Origin: JBEKTY01 sp049515555
GTDB taxonomy: Bacteria > Planctomycetota > Planctomycetia > Pirellulales > Thermoguttaceae
Length of the DNA: 6,345 nt
Reading direction: 5' to 3'
Assembly: GCA_049515555.1 (NCBI GenBank)
Contig: JBEKTY010000288.1
Coordinates: 1-6,345, forward strand
Shown here: piece by piece, positions 5,087 through 6,345 of the stretch
Position numbering within the stretch: the stretch's first letter is position 1
Layout: the number at the start of each line of letters is the position of its first letter
Position numbers and translations under genes: made by a program
Notes under the pieces: model-generated
The model's input: the letters and a program-made list of their open reading frames with translations, nothing else
Databases searched by the model: none
Told to the model about the DNA's origin: nothing

Positions 5087-6343
5087 ATGAGCGGCAAATT
5101 CGGCAGGCGGTGGCGCATAATCGGCCTGGTGCTGGCGGCGAGCCTGGCGCCGGGGCAGGGCAGGGGGCAGGGCCGAGCGGTCCACGCCCCCCGCAAGCCC
5201 ACCCTGGCCGAGGCCCGAAACCGCATGGTCGACGACGAGATCGTGGGGGCCGGCGTGAAGAACCCGCGGGTGATCGAGGCCATGCGCAACACGCCGCGGC
5301 ACGAGTTCATTCCCTTGAATCAGCGGGCCAACGCCTATTACGACATGGCCCTGCCCATCGGCCAGGGGCAAACCATCTCGCCGCCGTTCATCGTGGCCTA
5401 CATGACCGAGGCCCTCGACCCGCAGCCCGCCGACACGGTGCTGGAGATCGGCACCGGCAGCGGCTACCAGGCGGCCGTGCTGAGCGGGCTGGTCCACGAC
5501 GTGTACACGATCGAGATCGTGCCGCAGCTTGGCCAGACGGCGGCGAAGACCCTCGAGCGGCTGCACTACCGTAACGTCCACGCCAAGGTGGGCGACGGCT
5601 ACCAGGGCTGGCCCGAACACGCACCCTTCGACAAGATCATCGTCACCTGCTCGCCGGAGAAGGTGCCCCAGCCGCTGGTCGCGCAGCTCAAAGCCGGCGG
5701 CCGGATCGTGATTCCCGTCGGGCAGCGATACCAGCAGACGCTGTACCTGCTCAAGAAGGTGCACGGCCAAATGCAGTCTGAGAGCCTGCTGCCGACGCTG
5801 TTTGTTCCCATGACCGGCAAGGCCGAAGCCCAGCGGGAGGTGCAGCCGGACCCGACCCATCCGGCCATCCACAACGGCGATTTCGCGGAGGTGGCGGGCG
5901 AGCCGCCGCAGCCGGTCCGCTGGCACTACCTGCGGCAACTGGAAATGGCCGTCGGTGCGGCCGACGCGCCCTCGGGCAGGAATTACGCCGTGTTTCGCAA
6001 CGCGGAGCCGGGCCGCAGCGCCCAGGCCTTGCAGGCCTTCGCCATCGACGGGCAAACGATCCATGCCCTGGAGGTCTCGGCCCGGGTGCGGGCCCGCAAC
6101 GTCCGCCCCGGCCAGTCCGTGCAGCAGCTTCCGGTGATCGGCGTGATCTTCTACGACGAGAACCGCCTGACGCTGGGCGAGAAACTGCTGGGCCCCTGGC
6201 GCGGCACGTTCGACTGGCAAAGCGAGAAGAAGCGGATCGAAGTACCGGCCCGGGCCCGCGAGGCCATCGTGCGGATCGGCCTGTTCGGGGCCATCGGCGA
6301 GCTGGCCATCGGCGACGTCGAGGTAGCCGCGGCCGGGAAGTAG
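5087..6343 (+). CDS. pcm: Exported protein-L-isoaspartate O-methyltransferase with C-terminal beta domain
   Basis: A 418-residue enzyme, about twice the usual PCMT length (~210). PCMT methylates isoaspartyl residues in aged proteins with S-adenosylmethionine, starting their repair. Residues 1-~31 resemble a signal peptide: basic KFGRRWR, hydrophobic IIGLVLAASLA, then a Gly/Gln-rich linker, so the protein is probably exported or membrane-anchored. Residues about 38-245 are the catalytic domain: RHEFIP, QTISPPFIVAYMTEAL (PCMT signature with Pro where Gln is common), SAM-binding VLEIGTGSGYQ (118-128), GDGYQGWPEHAPFDKIIVT and GGRIVIPVG. Residues about 262-415, from NGDF to IGDVEV, look like a beta-sandwich such as a CBM4/9-type carbohydrate-binding fold (inferred from style only). 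The start is fixed by GGAGG at 5075. It diverges from the radical SAM gene with a 51-base gap. An alternative is a cytoplasmic PCMT with a spurious hydrophobic N-terminus. Confidence 0.88.
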   Translation: MSGKFGRRWRIIGLVLAASLAPGQGRGQGRAVHAPRKPTLAEARNRMVDDEIVGAGVKNPRVIEAMRNTPRHEFIPLNQRANAYYDMALPIGQGQTISPPFIVAYMTEALDPQPADTVLEIGTGSGYQAAVLSGLVHDVYTIEIVPQLGQTAAKTLERLHYRNVHAKVGDGYQGWPEHAPFDKIIVTCSPEKVPQPLVAQLKAGGRIVIPVGQRYQQTLYLLKKVHGQMQSESLLPTLFVPMTGKAEAQREVQPDPTHPAIHNGDFAEVAGEPPQPVRWHYLRQLEMAVGAADAPSGRNYAVFRNAEPGRSAQALQAFAIDGQTIHALEVSARVRARNVRPGQSVQQLPVIGVIFYDENRLTLGEKLLGPWRGTFDWQSEKKRIEVPARAREAIVRIGLFGAIGELAIGDVEVAAAGK

Positions 6344-6345
6344 GG

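Noticed and set aside
3239..6220. A minus-strand frame open for 994 codons, running antisense through the methyltransferase gene into the radical SAM gene
   Set aside because: The part upstream of 5035 reads as Arg/Gly/Leu/Val-rich sequence with no domain, while the plus strand there encodes a clear PCMT. Open antisense frames are common in high-GC coding DNA.

Overview
The window looks like chromosomal DNA from a GC-rich bacterium, most likely a planctomycete of the Pirellulales type. The assignment rests on a PEP-CTERM tail, an ISKra4-like transposase remnant, several dispersed palindromic repeats of a kind I associate with those genomes, and protein sequences that read as planctomycete-like. 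It is an inference from sequence style, not a database result.

Layout. (1) 1-794 is a wreck of mobile and exported-protein sequence. It holds the N-terminal half of an ISKra4-like transposase, split by a frameshift near 298-307 and joined at about 680-686 to the last ~37 codons of a PEP-CTERM protein. (2) 795-1306 has no convincing gene. It is a mosaic of short repeats: a 14-mer, an ACGCGGAG-type palindrome, a 63-bp array of 9-mers, a 23-bp-arm palindrome and a heptamer run. (3) 1307-2248 is an intact XerC/XerD-type tyrosine recombinase. (4) 2249-2384, between convergent genes, holds a perfect 29-bp-arm inverted repeat and two smaller repeat fragments. (5) 5035-2385 on the minus strand is a two-gene unit: a TIGR03960-like radical SAM protein followed, with a one-base stop/start overlap, by a HAD-IIB (Cof-like) phosphatase. 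(6) 5036-5086 is a short divergent promoter region whose -10 box is a perfect palindrome. (7) 5087-6343 is a probably exported protein-L-isoaspartate methyltransferase with an extra C-terminal beta-rich domain.

The functional links are limited. The radical SAM and HAD genes are almost certainly co-transcribed and translationally coupled. The methyltransferase diverges from them, perhaps from a shared symmetric -10 element. The recombinase stands alone between repeat-rich spacers. I see no CRISPR array, tRNA, rRNA, toxin-antitoxin pair or defence island, and nothing I would call a clearly new multi-gene system. The most interesting points are the symmetric promoter with a probably leaderless radical SAM mRNA, the exported two-domain PCMT, the concentration of different palindromic repeats around xerC, and the transposase/PEP-CTERM junction.
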